Assembly: GCA_947632615.1 (NCBI GenBank)
Contig: CANRPW010000007.1
Coordinates: forward strand, 1-64,000
Source: an uncultured Clostridia bacterium
GTDB lineage: Bacteria > Bacillota > Clostridia > Lachnospirales > CAG-274
Direction: 5' to 3'
DNA: 64,000 bases
In this document: positions 35,278 to 44,437 of the stretch, one piece after another
How positions within the stretch are numbered: the first letter of the stretch is position 1
How the letters are laid out: every line of letters begins with the position of its first letter
The notes under the pieces: model-generated
The model's database searches: none
Seen by the model: the letters and a program-made list of their open reading frames with translations, nothing else
What the model was told of the DNA's origin: nothing
Position numbers and translations under genes: made by a program

Positions 35278-37320
35278 CTAAAAAGTCACATTTTCATTGG
35301 CAAAACCGTATATTTCTCCAATTCTTTTTAATATAAGCTCATATTCGCCCTCCGAAAGTGATGAAATATGCTCTGCGCACTCCCTCACTTCCTTAAGTAT
35401 ATCCATATCTTTATATAAATTGGCAATTTTAAGCTCGGGCAGCCCGTGCTGTTTAGCCCCGAAAAACTCTCCCGGCCCTCTTAGCTCCAAGTCCTTTTCA
35501 GAAAGCTCAAAGCCGTCCGCCGACTTCACCATGGTTTTAAGCCTTTCTCTTGCCTCTTTTTCTTTCTTATCGCTTATAAGTATGCAGTAAGACTGATATT
35601 CTCCCCGTCCTACTCGCCCTCTTAGCTGATGGAGCTGAGAAAGCCCATATCTTTCGGCATTTTCAATAAGCATAATATTTGCATTTGCAACATTTATACC
35701 CACCTCAATAACGGTGGTAGCCACAAGCACGTCAATGTCCCCTGCGGCAAAGCTGTCCATTACGGCCTGCTTACGGTCGCTTTTCATCTTTCCGTGCACC
35801 ATAGCCACCCTGACCTCCCGAAGGGGCGTGCCCTTAAGGCTGTCAAAATATTTCTTCACCGACTGAAGCTCTGTTTTGTCGTTTTCTTCTATCACAGGGC
35901 AAACTATATAAGCCTGCCTGCCCTGCTTCACATGCTTATATATAAAGTTGTATATCCTCTCTCTGTAGGATGAGTCTACAAAGCTTGTATCTATCTTTTT
36001 TCTGCCCGCAGGCATGGTGGTGATAGTTGTTATGTCAAGATCGCCGTAAAGTATAAGCCCCAAAGTTCTTGGTATGGGGGTTGCTGACATAATAAGGGTG
36101 TGAGGGTAGTCACCCTTTGCCGTAAGCAGTTTCCTTTGGTTTACGCCAAAGCGGTGCTGCTCGTCCGTCACCACAAGCCCCAACTCTTTAAAGCTCACGC
36201 CTTCCTGTATGAGGGCATGAGTGCCTATGGCAATGTGAGCCTCTCCCTCTGCTATAAGCTTCTTTACCTCTCGCTTCTCTTTAGCCGGCATAGAGCCTTT
36301 GAGAAGCACCACCCGCACGCCTGTGCCTGCAAAAAGCTCGCTGAACGACTTATAATGCTGGGTTGCAAGCACGTCGGTAGGCGCCATAACAGCCGTCTGC
36401 GCCCCGTTTATATATGCAATATAGGCGCACACCTGGGCAATAGCCGTCTTGCCCGAGCCAACGTCACCCTGTATGAGCCTGTTCATAGGATGGTTTTCTG
36501 CCATATCCCCTATTATTTCATCAAGAGCTTCCTCCTGTCCCGAGGTTAGTTTAAACGGAAATCTGTCGATTATCCTTTCCGTCTCAAAAAATGAAAAGCT
36601 AAGCCCCGTATACTGCTTTTTTATAGACTTCTTTATATTCAGAAGCCTTAGCTGAAGTATGAGAAGCTCCTCAAAAACAAGCCTGCGCCTTGCGGTAAAA
36701 AAGGCTTCGTTTGTCTCGGGAAAGTGTATGTTTTTAAGCGCATAGACTCTGCCGCAAAGCCCGTATTCTTTCATTATGGACTTAGGCAAAAATTCCTTTA
36801 TTTCGCTCTCTATGCTTTCAAGGCAATCGTATATCAGCTTTCTTAACAGCTTTTGATTGAGATTTTTTGTAAGGTGATATACGGGCACAATTCGCCCTGC
36901 ATTTATGGCTTCTCCCTCTCTTACCATTTCAAAATCGGGAGAGGTAAGGGTGAGCCTGCCGAATTTACGTTCGAAAGTGCCTGTAAAGAAATATTCCTTA
37001 GAGGTATCGAAGGTGTTTTTTAAATATCTCTGATTAAACCACACCACAACTGCCTCGCCTGTTTTGTCCTTTATAGTTCCTCTTACAAGGGTCACCCTGC
37101 CCTTTGGCATAACCTCTATTTTATGTCCTATTTTTGCCCTTACGGTATATTCCTCCCCCTCTTCCACATCGCACAAGGGGGTGAGTTTGCTTCTGTCGGC
37201 ATAGTCACGGGGGATGTATTCTATAAGGTCTCTCACCGTATATATGCCTACCTTATTGAGAAGCTCCTTCCTTTTTTCACCTACATTTTTAATGGTCTCT
37301 ACCGGCGCATTTATATCCAT
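35278..37320 (-). CDS. recG: ATP-dependent DNA helicase RecG
   Basis: A 680-aa monomeric helicase that reverses stalled forks and remodels branched DNA. The N-terminal wedge/OB domain covers ~1-240; Walker A is QGDVGSGKTAIAQ, the helicase box is VVTDEQHRFGVNQR, and motif VI QLRGRVGRGEYQSYC lies near the end. The start abuts the asp23 stop directly. The fakA/yloV gene that often sits between asp23 and recG is absent. Confidence 0.97.
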   Translation of the reverse strand: MDINAPVETIKNVGEKRKELLNKVGIYTVRDLIEYIPRDYADRSKLTPLCDVEEGEEYTVRAKIGHKIEVMPKGRVTLVRGTIKDKTGEAVVVWFNQRYLKNTFDTSKEYFFTGTFERKFGRLTLTSPDFEMVREGEAINAGRIVPVYHLTKNLNQKLLRKLIYDCLESIESEIKEFLPKSIMKEYGLCGRVYALKNIHFPETNEAFFTARRRLVFEELLILQLRLLNIKKSIKKQYTGLSFSFFETERIIDRFPFKLTSGQEEALDEIIGDMAENHPMNRLIQGDVGSGKTAIAQVCAYIAYINGAQTAVMAPTDVLATQHYKSFSELFAGTGVRVVLLKGSMPAKEKREVKKLIAEGEAHIAIGTHALIQEGVSFKELGLVVTDEQHRFGVNQRKLLTAKGDYPHTLIMSATPIPRTLGLILYGDLDITTITTMPAGRKKIDTSFVDSSYRERIYNFIYKHVKQGRQAYIVCPVIEENDKTELQSVKKYFDSLKGTPLREVRVAMVHGKMKSDRKQAVMDSFAAGDIDVLVATTVIEVGINVANANIMLIENAERYGLSQLHQLRGRVGRGEYQSYCILISDKKEKEARERLKTMVKSADGFELSEKDLELRGPGEFFGAKQHGLPELKIANLYKDMDILKEVRECAEHISSLSEGEYELILKRIGEIYGFANENVTF

Positions 37321-37674
37321 TTATGCGATACCGATCCCTTCCACAAATATGTTTACAGCCCCTACCTTAACACCTGCAATTTCGCCTACCTTAGTCTTTA
37401 CCGCCTGGGCTGCGCTGTCGCCTACAGACTGTATGTTTGAGCCGTATTCTACAATTACGTGAATGTCAAAATTAAGCTTGTTGTCCTTTACGCTTACTTT
37501 AATACCTCTGAAGGCGTTTTGATCGTCAAGCAGAATAGCCTTGCCCTTTTTGCCGTTTTTTGAAGATATACCCAAAATGCCATAGCTGTCTTTTACGGCA
37601 AGAGCCGCAGCGTCTACAAGTATATCGTTTTCAACTGTTATAACTCCCATTTTATTCACTATTTTAACAGACAT
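37321..37674 (-). CDS. Asp23/Gls24 family protein
   Basis: A 117-aa envelope-stress-type protein, YloU-like. Motifs: GVITVENDILVDAAALAVKDSYGILG and IVEYGSNIQSVGDSAAQAVKTKV. Members sit at the membrane or interact with lipid-metabolism partners; the precise role is unknown. It is first in asp23-recG. Confidence 0.9.
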   Translation of the reverse strand: MSVKIVNKMGVITVENDILVDAAALAVKDSYGILGISSKNGKKGKAILLDDQNAFRGIKVSVKDNKLNFDIHVIVEYGSNIQSVGDSAAQAVKTKVGEIAGVKVGAVNIFVEGIGIA

Positions 37675-37744
37675 TTATGCTTCCTCCTTAAAAATTTCAT
37701 TACATTAAATTATACAACACCTACGCATAAATTACAAATAAAAA

Positions 37745-37774
37745 ATAAAAACGGCACGAATTATTTTCATGCCG
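37745..37774 (-). terminator. Terminator after gatB
   Basis: Minus-strand stem CGGCA/TGCCG followed by TTTTTATTTTT, just past the gatB stop. Confidence 0.8.
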
Positions 37775-37782
37775 CTTTATAT

Positions 37783-39216
37783 TTATAAGCTGTCTAACTT
37801 TTCTTTTAATATTTTGTTTACAGTCTGAGGGTTAGCCTTGCCCTTCAAGGCTCTCATGGTCTGCCCTACAAGAAAACCAAAGGCCTTCTGCTTACCACCC
37901 TTGTAGTCTTCTATAGACTTAGGATTGTTTTTAATTACCTCCTCAACGGTACTCTCCACAAGTCCGTCATCTTCAAGCATCATAAGCCCCTTTTCTTCTA
38001 TATAAGAGACAGGGTCGATGTCCTCTTTAAACAGGGCTTCAAAAACCTCCTTTTCGGCGTTTCTGTTTATTTTGCCCTCGACTGTGAGCTTTATTATCTC
38101 AGCCATTTTGCCGGGGTCTACATATATTTTATCCGCCGCCGTCTGGCTTTCCGTTATAAGCCGCATAAGCTCGCCTATTATAAGGTTGCAGACTTCCTTG
38201 GGTTCGCCGCAGAGTGCTGTCGTATCTTCAAACAACAGCGCCAACGACCTCTCGGTAGTAAGCACCTTAGCATCATATTCGCTAAGCCCCATTTCGCTTA
38301 CATACCTTTCTCTCTTAGCCCAAGCAGGCTCGGGCATTTCGCTCTTTGCCCTTTCTATCCATTCTTCTGAAATTTCTATAGGCAGAAGATCGGGTTCGGG
38401 GAAATATCTGTAGTCCTGGGCGTTCTCCTTAGACCTCATGGCATAGGTGGCATCTTTGTTTTCGTCCCATCTTCTCGTTTCCTGAATTACTCTCTTGCCC
38501 ATTTCTATTTGCTCTATCTGCCTTTTGGCTTCATAAGCAATAGCGCGACCTATAGCCTTGAATGAGTTTATATTCTTCATTTCCGTACGAGTGCCAAACT
38601 CTGCCGCACCCGTAGGGCGTACGGAAAGGTTTACGTCTGCTCGCATAGAGCCCTCCTGCATTTTGCAGTCTGATACACCTAAATAAATAAGGGTCTCTCT
38701 CAGCTTTTCAAGATAGGCTATAACTTCCTCGGCGCTTCTGAAATCAGGCTCTGAAACTATCTCCAAAAGAGGCACGCCGCATCTGTTGTAGTCTACAAGC
38801 GTAGAGTCCTCCCAAGGGTCGTGAACGAGCTTTCCCGCATCCTCCTCCATGTGTATCTCGTGTATGCCTATGGATTTTTTATTGCCGTTTACCTCAATAT
38901 CCACGTGCCCGTTTCTGCATATGGGCAGATAAAGCTGGCTCACCTGATAAGCCTTAGGCAGGTCGGGGTAGAAGTAATTTTTTCTGTCAAATTTGTTAAA
39001 TCTCGTAATTTCGCAGTTGGTGGCAAGCCCTGTTTTTATGGCAAACTCAACCACATTTTCGTTAAGAGTAGGCAAAACCCCCGGCAGACCGCTGCACACA
39101 GGGCATACATGGGTGTTAGGCGCTCCGCCAAACTCAGTAGTGCAAGAGCAGAATATTTTTGACTTGGTGGCAAGCTCTACATGCACTTCAAGTCCTATTA
39201 CAGTTTCCCATGACAT
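37783..39216 (-). CDS. gatB: Asp-tRNA(Asn)/Glu-tRNA(Gln) amidotransferase subunit B
   Basis: The kinase and tRNA-binding subunit of GatCAB, which amidates mischarged Asp-tRNA(Asn) and/or Glu-tRNA(Gln). WETVIGLEVHVELATKSKIFC opens the protein; FDRKNYFYPDLPKAYQVSQ is the cradle motif; a YqeY-like helical tail ends with AFGFLVGQTMRALKGKANPQ. Length 477 aa is typical. The start overlaps the gatA stop by one base. Confidence 0.97.
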   Translation of the reverse strand: MSWETVIGLEVHVELATKSKIFCSCTTEFGGAPNTHVCPVCSGLPGVLPTLNENVVEFAIKTGLATNCEITRFNKFDRKNYFYPDLPKAYQVSQLYLPICRNGHVDIEVNGNKKSIGIHEIHMEEDAGKLVHDPWEDSTLVDYNRCGVPLLEIVSEPDFRSAEEVIAYLEKLRETLIYLGVSDCKMQEGSMRADVNLSVRPTGAAEFGTRTEMKNINSFKAIGRAIAYEAKRQIEQIEMGKRVIQETRRWDENKDATYAMRSKENAQDYRYFPEPDLLPIEISEEWIERAKSEMPEPAWAKRERYVSEMGLSEYDAKVLTTERSLALLFEDTTALCGEPKEVCNLIIGELMRLITESQTAADKIYVDPGKMAEIIKLTVEGKINRNAEKEVFEALFKEDIDPVSYIEEKGLMMLEDDGLVESTVEEVIKNNPKSIEDYKGGKQKAFGFLVGQTMRALKGKANPQTVNKILKEKLDSL

Positions 39217-40694
39217 TATAAGCTTCCCCCTTTCATTTTCTCAAAGGCTCTTTTGTGCCAATCGGTGTTTTGCTGATAGGCATAAGCAGCCTTTACAAGC
39301 TTTGCCTCGCTGAAGGTCTGACCTATAAGCTGAAGTCCCACAGGCAGCCCCTTTCCGTCAAAGCCGCAGGGCACGGAAACAGCAGGAATACCCGCAAGGT
39401 TTACCGCAACTGTATATATATCTCCCAAATACATTTTAAGAGGGTCGGTAATGTTTTCTCCTATTTTAAATGCGGTGGTAGGCGCAACGGGAGAAATTAT
39501 CATATCGCATTTTTCAAAGGCCTCATTAAAGCTCTTTTTTATAAGCGCCCTTGTCTGAAGGCCTTTTTTATAGTAGGCATCGTAATAGCCCGAGCTTAAA
39601 ACGAAAGAGCCAAGCATTATTCTGCGCTTTACCTCCATACCGAAGCCCTCGCTTCTTGAATTTACAAATACGTCAAGCAGGCTTTCGCCCTCGTTGCTTC
39701 TGTAGCCGTATTTTATGCCATCATATCTGCTCAGGTTAGAGCTTGCCTCTGCGCAGGCGATTATATAATATGCGGGAACGGCATAGTCTACAACGGGCAT
39801 TTCAAACTCGTAAAGCTCCGCTCCCATATCCTTCAGAAGCTTGGCAGCTCCCAGAACAGAGGTCTTTACGTCCTCATTCAATCCCTCGCCGTAGAAATTG
39901 GTGGGAATGCCTATTTTAAGCCCTTTTACGCTGCCGTCAAAAGAGTCTGAAAAGTCATATTCAAAGCCCTTTACAGAGGTCGAGTCACGTCTGTCGTGCC
40001 CAGAAATTACCGAAAGTATCTCGGCGCAGTCTCTTACGTCCTTGCCTATAGGCCCTATCTGATCAAGAGAAGAAGCGAACGCCACAAGCCCATATCTCGA
40101 TACTCCCCCGTAGGTGGGCTTTATGCCGCTTACTCCGCAGAAGGAGCAGGGCTGACGTATAGACCCGCCTGTATCTGAGCCAAGGGCATAGGGCACAAGT
40201 CCTGCCCCCACAGCAGCCGCAGAGCCGCCTGAAGACCCGCCGGGCACTCTTTCATAGTCGTATGGATTTTTGGTGGCTCCATAATAAGAGGTCTCCGTAG
40301 AGCCGCCCATGGCAAACTCGTCCATATTTGTTTTGCCCAGCACTACAGCCCCTGCCGCCTCTATTTTTTCAACGGCGCAGGCATTGTAGGGGGGCTTGAA
40401 GTTGTAAAGCATTTTAGAGGAACAGCTTGTAAGCACGTCCTTTGTGCAGATGTTGTCCTTTATTGCCATAGGCACGCCTGCAAGGGGAGAAAGCTCCTCC
40501 CCCAAGTCAAGTCTTTTCTGCACCTCATCTGCCTGCTTTAGTCCTTCTTCTTCAAGTACGGTGACAAAGCTGTTAAGCTCTCCGTCCTTTGCCTTTATAT
40601 TTTCAATATAAGCCTTTGCCGCTTCACGGCAGCTTATGTCTTTATTTTTTATCATACGCCCAATTTCAAGGGCAGTTTTATCATATAATTCCAT
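39216..40694 (-). CDS. gatA: Asp/Glu-tRNA amidotransferase subunit A
   Basis: The amidase subunit that releases ammonia from glutamine. The Ser-cisSer-Lys triad is visible: Lys79 in AIKDNICT, Ser154 in PGGSSGGSAAA and nucleophile Ser178 in GSDTGGSIRQP. 492 aa, full length. The gene lies 11 bp after gatC. Confidence 0.97.
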   Translation of the reverse strand: MELYDKTALEIGRMIKNKDISCREAAKAYIENIKAKDGELNSFVTVLEEEGLKQADEVQKRLDLGEELSPLAGVPMAIKDNICTKDVLTSCSSKMLYNFKPPYNACAVEKIEAAGAVVLGKTNMDEFAMGGSTETSYYGATKNPYDYERVPGGSSGGSAAAVGAGLVPYALGSDTGGSIRQPCSFCGVSGIKPTYGGVSRYGLVAFASSLDQIGPIGKDVRDCAEILSVISGHDRRDSTSVKGFEYDFSDSFDGSVKGLKIGIPTNFYGEGLNEDVKTSVLGAAKLLKDMGAELYEFEMPVVDYAVPAYYIIACAEASSNLSRYDGIKYGYRSNEGESLLDVFVNSRSEGFGMEVKRRIMLGSFVLSSGYYDAYYKKGLQTRALIKKSFNEAFEKCDMIISPVAPTTAFKIGENITDPLKMYLGDIYTVAVNLAGIPAVSVPCGFDGKGLPVGLQLIGQTFSEAKLVKAAYAYQQNTDWHKRAFEKMKGGSL

Positions 40695-40705
40695 AATTGC
40701 CCTCC

Positions 40706-40993
40706 TTACTCCACTGTCTTAGGCACTTGAAAACAGCCGTCCTTCTTCTTGGGTGCATTTTTAAGTATAAGCTCTCTGTCAAAGGAAGGCTTGACTTCGT
40801 CTTTTCTGAAGTTGTTGGTAAAGTCAAAGGGGTGGCTCATAGGCTCTACGTCTGTTGTATCAAGCTCGTTTAAGCTGTCAACATAGCTTAAAATGCCCGA
40901 CAAGTCCTTTTTTACCTTTTCCTTTTCTTCATCAGAAAGCTTTAGCCTCGAAAGCTCTTCCAAATATTCTATAAGCTTTATATCCAATATCAT
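40706..40993 (-). CDS. gatC: Asp/Glu-tRNA amidotransferase subunit C
   Basis: A 95-aa stabilising subunit that wraps GatA and GatB. IEYLEELSRLKLSDEEKEK and NELDTTDVEPMSHPFD are conserved. It follows aspS by 26 bp, making aspS-gatC-gatA-gatB one T-box-controlled operon. Confidence 0.95.
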   Translation of the reverse strand: MILDIKLIEYLEELSRLKLSDEEKEKVKKDLSGILSYVDSLNELDTTDVEPMSHPFDFTNNFRKDEVKPSFDRELILKNAPKKKDGCFQVPKTVE

Positions 40994-41019
40994 AATTCAT
41001 CTCTGCCTTTCGTTATAAG

Positions 41020-42354
41020 TTAAGGAGCTATCCTCAGTGTATCTCTTGGGAACATGGAAGCCTGACGTATGTTTGTAAGTCCCAAAAGCTGCATTGTAAA
41101 TCTTTCAAGCCCCAGTCCCAAACCGCCATGTGGGGGTGCACCGTATTTATGCAGCATAAGATAGCTTTCAAAATCATCGGGATCAAGTCCCTTTGCCTTC
41201 ATTTTTTCCACCTGCTCCTTATAGTTATGTATTCTCTGACCGCCCGTAGTCACCTCAAGCCCTCTGAAAAGAAGGTCAAAGCTCAATGTATACTTGGGGT
41301 TTTTAGGGTCGTCCATAGCGTAGAATGGGCGCTTTTTGGTGGGGTAATGTGTTACGAAAACAAAGTCTGTGTCGTAGTCCTCTTTGAAGAGCTTGCCTAT
41401 AAGCCTTTCCTCCTCAGGCTCTAAATCGTAGGGGTCTCTTATTGGTCTGTTGTACTTTTCAGACACAAGCTCCTTAGCCTCTTTAAAGCGTACACAAGGT
41501 ATAGACTCAAACTCGGGCAGCTCTGCCCCAAGCATTTCAATATATGGTGCATAGTTTTCCTTAAGATAGTTAAGGGCAAACTTTATCATACCCGTTTCCA
41601 TATTTATAATGTCGTAAAAACTCTTTATAAAGCCCATTTCAAAGTCAACGCTTATATATTCGTTTAAGTGGCGCATTGTGTTGTGCTTTTCTGCCCTGAA
41701 TACGGGGGCTATTTCAAATACTCTCTCATATACGGGAATAAGTGTCTGCTTATAAAACTGCGGGCTTTGCGCCAGAAAAGCCTTCTTTCCGAAATATTCA
41801 AGCTTGAATATGTTGGAGCCGCCCTCTGCCCCGGAGGACACGATCTTGGGAGAAAATATCTCCGTAAAGTCGTTGCTTTCAAGATATTTTCTAAATCCCC
41901 TTACTAAGCCTTCTTCTAACTTGAATGTGCTTCTTCTTCTCTCGTTCCTGAGTACGATAGGTCTAACAGCTATCTCGTTTTCAAGTGCGATGCTCAGTTT
42001 ATTGTCGCTTACCTTTATAGGAAGCTCTGAGTCGGGCACAGAAATAAGCTCTATTTCAGACACCCTTATTTCAACGCCGTGGGGCGCCTTTTCGTTCTCC
42101 ACAAGGTCTCCCTTCACTCTTATGGAGTTTTCAACTCGGAGTATGTCCTTTTCGTCCTCTGCGCCTGTTTTGTCATATACGCACTGTATAAGACCGTTTA
42201 TTTTTCTCAGCACTATAAATGTAATGCCGCCTATGTCTCTTATGCTGTAGATCGTTCCGTGGGTGTAAATGCCCTCTCTTTCGTCCTCTTTCAGCTTAAG
42301 AATGTCAAAAAGACAAAGGTCTCTTTTGATGTTCTTTCCGTCTGCCATTATCAT
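41020..42354 (-). CDS. aspS: Aspartyl-tRNA synthetase, archaeal/non-discriminating type
   Basis: A 444-aa class IIb synthetase. It is much shorter than bacterial AspRS (~590 aa) because it lacks the GAD insertion, and it matches archaeal-type AspS2/AsnRS-like enzymes. An OB-fold covers residues ~20-110; motif 2 is FEIAPVFRAEKHNTMRHLNEY; motif 3 is GGLGLGLERFTM. Such enzymes usually charge both tRNA-Asp and tRNA-Asn, with GatCAB converting Asp-tRNA(Asn). The neighbouring gat genes support this. The start follows AAGGAGGGATTTAT. Confidence 0.93.
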   Translation of the reverse strand: MIMADGKNIKRDLCLFDILKLKEDEREGIYTHGTIYSIRDIGGITFIVLRKINGLIQCVYDKTGAEDEKDILRVENSIRVKGDLVENEKAPHGVEIRVSEIELISVPDSELPIKVSDNKLSIALENEIAVRPIVLRNERRRSTFKLEEGLVRGFRKYLESNDFTEIFSPKIVSSGAEGGSNIFKLEYFGKKAFLAQSPQFYKQTLIPVYERVFEIAPVFRAEKHNTMRHLNEYISVDFEMGFIKSFYDIINMETGMIKFALNYLKENYAPYIEMLGAELPEFESIPCVRFKEAKELVSEKYNRPIRDPYDLEPEEERLIGKLFKEDYDTDFVFVTHYPTKKRPFYAMDDPKNPKYTLSFDLLFRGLEVTTGGQRIHNYKEQVEKMKAKGLDPDDFESYLMLHKYGAPPHGGLGLGLERFTMQLLGLTNIRQASMFPRDTLRIAP

Positions 42355-42377
42355 ATAAATCCCTCCTTAAAATAAAA

Positions 42378-42635
42378 AAACGCCCTAAGACGTCATTAAT
42401 AAACATCTTAGGACGGAATAACCGTGGTACCACCTAAATTAGCAGTTCCTTCTGCTGTCTCAAGCATTATAACGTATGCTAAACGTATCATCCTACTAAA
42501 ATAAGCTCTTTCGGATGACAGGCTCGGGGGCGTTTTTCTCATTCTTGTATCAATATCGAAAATTTCAGTCTGTGTTTTCGACTCCCTGTAAAGTAACCGA
42601 AGGATACTCTTCCCTTTCGCTGCCTTTATCTTATA
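42378..42635 (-). promoter_or_regulatory. T-box leader of aspS-gatCAB
   Basis: Minus-strand leader with stem I sequences (AGAGTA, CAGGGAG), the conserved T-box AGGTGGTACCACGG at 42435-42422 and a terminator stem ending in seven T residues. It should raise expression when tRNA-Asp or tRNA-Asn is uncharged. The specifier is uncertain: GAT triplets occur on the 3' side of stem I, and no AAC is seen there. Confidence 0.88.
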
Positions 42636-42643
42636 ATAAAATC

Positions 42644-42671
42644 ATTATATCATAAAAAAACAAAAAATCAA
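42644..42671 (-). promoter_or_regulatory. Promoter of the aspS T-box operon
   Basis: Minus strand TTGATT (42671-42666), a 16-bp spacer and TATAAT (42649-42644), just before the T-box leader. Confidence 0.6.
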
Positions 42672-42753
42672 TACCCAATTTCAACTTTTTTTACTCCGTG
42701 AAAAAGTCAAAAACCGTCAATTACACCAAATTTAAAGTTTTTCAAAATTTTTC

Positions 42754-42782
42754 TTGACTTAATAGGCAGTTTTTAATATAAT
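42754..42782 (+). promoter_or_regulatory. rpmH promoter
   Basis: TTGACT (42754-42759), a 17-bp spacer and TATAAT (42777-42782). The leader to rpmH is about 60 nt. No DnaA boxes or dnaA are nearby. Confidence 0.75.
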
Positions 42783-42847
42783 AAGAAAAGTGCTTGTAAA
42801 TTATATTTAAACATAAAAGCAAAAATTTTTCGAGGAGGTGCTTTAAT

Positions 42848-42982
42848 ATGAAAATGACATATCAGCCTAAAAAAAGGCAGCGCTCAAGAGAGCATGGTTT
42901 CAGAAAAAGAATGAGAACTTCTAACGGCAGAAAGGTTCTCGCAAGAAGAAGAGCTAAAGGCAGAAAGGTTTTAAGCGCTTGA
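42848..42982 (+). CDS. rpmH: 50S ribosomal protein L34
   Basis: A 44-aa strongly basic protein: [16 protein letters not shown] and [14 protein letters not shown] are diagnostic. ATG follows CGAGGAGGTGCTTTAAT. It is followed by a hairpin that may lower expression of rnpA relative to L34. Confidence 0.97.
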   Translation: MKMTYQPKKRQRSREHGFRKRMRTSNGRKVLARRRAKGRKVLSA

Positions 42983-42997
42983 TTTTCTGCATTTTTT

Positions 42998-43033
42998 AAG
43001 CTGTCTTGGGTTTAGCCTTAAGACAGCTTTTTG
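42998..43033 (+). terminator. Hairpin terminator between rpmH and rnpA
   Basis: AAGCTGTCTT/AAGACAGCTT stem followed by TTTG. Partial readthrough would supply rnpA and yidD. Confidence 0.7.
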
Positions 43034-43056
43034 ATTATTAAAAAGGGGTGAGGGCT

Positions 43057-43416
43057 TTGATATCCACCGTTTCTCTGAGAAAAAATCACGAATTTCGCAT
43101 AGTATACGGCAAGGGCAGGTCTAAGGCAAACAAATATCTGGTAATGTATGTATTCCCAAACAAGCCCGGCATAAACAGGCTTGGCATATCCGTGAGTAAA
43201 AAAATAGGCAATTCTGTAGTAAGAAGCAGGGTCACAAGGCTTATAAGAGAGGCATACAGGCTGTCGGAGGAAAATATAAAAACAGGCTATGACATAGCCA
43301 TAATAGCAAGAACGTCTATGAACGGCGCCACATACTCCGAGACCCACCGAAGTCTTAACCATCTTTTCAAAATACACAAGCTGCTCATACACACGGAAGA
43401 CCGGGGTAAAAAATGA
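43057..43416 (+). CDS. rnpA: Ribonuclease P protein component
   Basis: The 119-aa protein cofactor of RNase P. It contains [12 protein letters not shown], the RNR-type signature, plus [19 protein letters not shown] prefer TTG at 43057, about 7 nt after GGTGAG; the GTG at 43048 overlaps the ribosome site. It overlaps yidD by 4 bp. Confidence 0.93.
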   Translation: MISTVSLRKNHEFRIVYGKGRSKANKYLVMYVFPNKPGINRLGISVSKKIGNSVVRSRVTRLIREAYRLSEENIKTGYDIAIIARTSMNGATYSETHRSLNHLFKIHKLLIHTEDRGKK

Positions 43417-43634
43417 GAAATATACCCTCAAAAATAGCTCTGGCGCTTATAAACTTTTACAGAGCCGCCATATCCCCTCACAAGCCCCCCTGCTGCATAT
43501 TCACCCCAACCTGTTCCGAATATGCCATACTTGCAATAAAAAAATACGGCTTTTTAAAAGGAAGCCTTAAATCTGTATGGCGCATATTAAGATGCAACCC
43601 ATTTAACAAACACGGCGGTTACGATCCGCCATAA
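43413..43634 (+). CDS. yidD: Membrane protein insertion efficiency factor YidD
   Basis: A 73-aa protein with the family pattern [24 protein letters not shown] and [18 protein letters not shown]. The order rpmH-rnpA-yidD is standard, but yidC and jag do not follow; a terminator and then dapB do. Confidence 0.95.
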   Translation: MRNIPSKIALALINFYRAAISPHKPPCCIFTPTCSEYAILAIKKYGFLKGSLKSVWRILRCNPFNKHGGYDPP

Positions 43635-43669
43635 AAAAAGCCCGATAATTACTCATCGGGCTTTTTTAT
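43632..43669. terminator. Bidirectional terminator between yidD and dapB
   Basis: A-tract, GCCCGAT/ATCGGGC stem, T-tract. It serves convergent yidD (+) and dapB (-). Confidence 0.9.
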
Positions 43670-44427
43670 TATAATTCGCTCATAACGTCCTGCATATCAT
43701 ACATACCGCAGGGCTTTCCTTTTATAAATTTTGCGGCTCTTACTGCGCCTACAGCAAATACCTCTTTTGAGTGAGCTGAGTGCTTAAACTCTATTACTTC
43801 ATTTCTGCCTGCAAATATAACAGAGTGTTCGCCTACTATTGTTCCCCCTCTTACGGCGGAAATGCCTATTTCCTTAGAGTCACGGCGTTCTCTTCTCTGG
43901 CTTCTGTCATAAACATAGTGGAATTTGTTATCCATACTTTCGTTTATGCTGTCAGCAAGAAGGAGAGCCGTTCCGCTGGGAGCGTCAAGCTTTAAGTTGT
44001 GGTGCATCTCTAAAATTTCGATGTCAAAGCCCGACTCGTCCAACACCTCGGCATATTTTTTAAGTATGCTGGCAATGAGGTTTATGCCTATGCTCATATT
44101 TGCCGAGCGGAAAACAGGTATAGTCTTAGCTGCTTCGTCTATAAGAGCAAGTGTGTCCTCTGAAAGACCTGTTGTGCATATTACGGCAGGCAGACCTTTA
44201 GCCATGGCATACTTTACCACCTCGGGCACTGCCCCTGCCGTAGAAAAATCCACTATAACGTCAGCATCAATATTACAGTCATTTATATCGGTAAATGTAG
44301 GAAACACGGCGTTGCTTTCCACCACGTCAATGCCTGCCGCTATTTCACATTCTTTATCCTTTGATACAATATCGCATATGACTCTTCCCATATGTCCGTT
44401 GCATCCGTTCATTATGATTTTTGTCAT
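43669..44427 (-). CDS. dapB: 4-hydroxy-tetrahydrodipicolinate reductase
   Basis: Reduces HTPA to tetrahydrodipicolinate in lysine/diaminopimelate synthesis. GCNGHMGRVICDIV binds the nucleotide, and EMHHNLKLDAPSGTAL is the substrate motif. 252 aa. It ends the minus-strand run asd-dapA-GNAT-dapB. Confidence 0.97.
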   Translation of the reverse strand: MTKIIMNGCNGHMGRVICDIVSKDKECEIAAGIDVVESNAVFPTFTDINDCNIDADVIVDFSTAGAVPEVVKYAMAKGLPAVICTTGLSEDTLALIDEAAKTIPVFRSANMSIGINLIASILKKYAEVLDESGFDIEILEMHHNLKLDAPSGTALLLADSINESMDNKFHYVYDRSQRRERRDSKEIGISAVRGGTIVGEHSVIFAGRNEVIEFKHSAHSKEVFAVGAVRAAKFIKGKPCGMYDMQDVMSEL

Positions 44428-44437
44428 ATAAAACTCC

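Noticed and set aside
42640-42850. Replication origin beside rpmH
   Set aside because: No TTATCCACA-type DnaA boxes and no dnaA or dnaN; the gap holds the divergent rpmH and aspS promoters.
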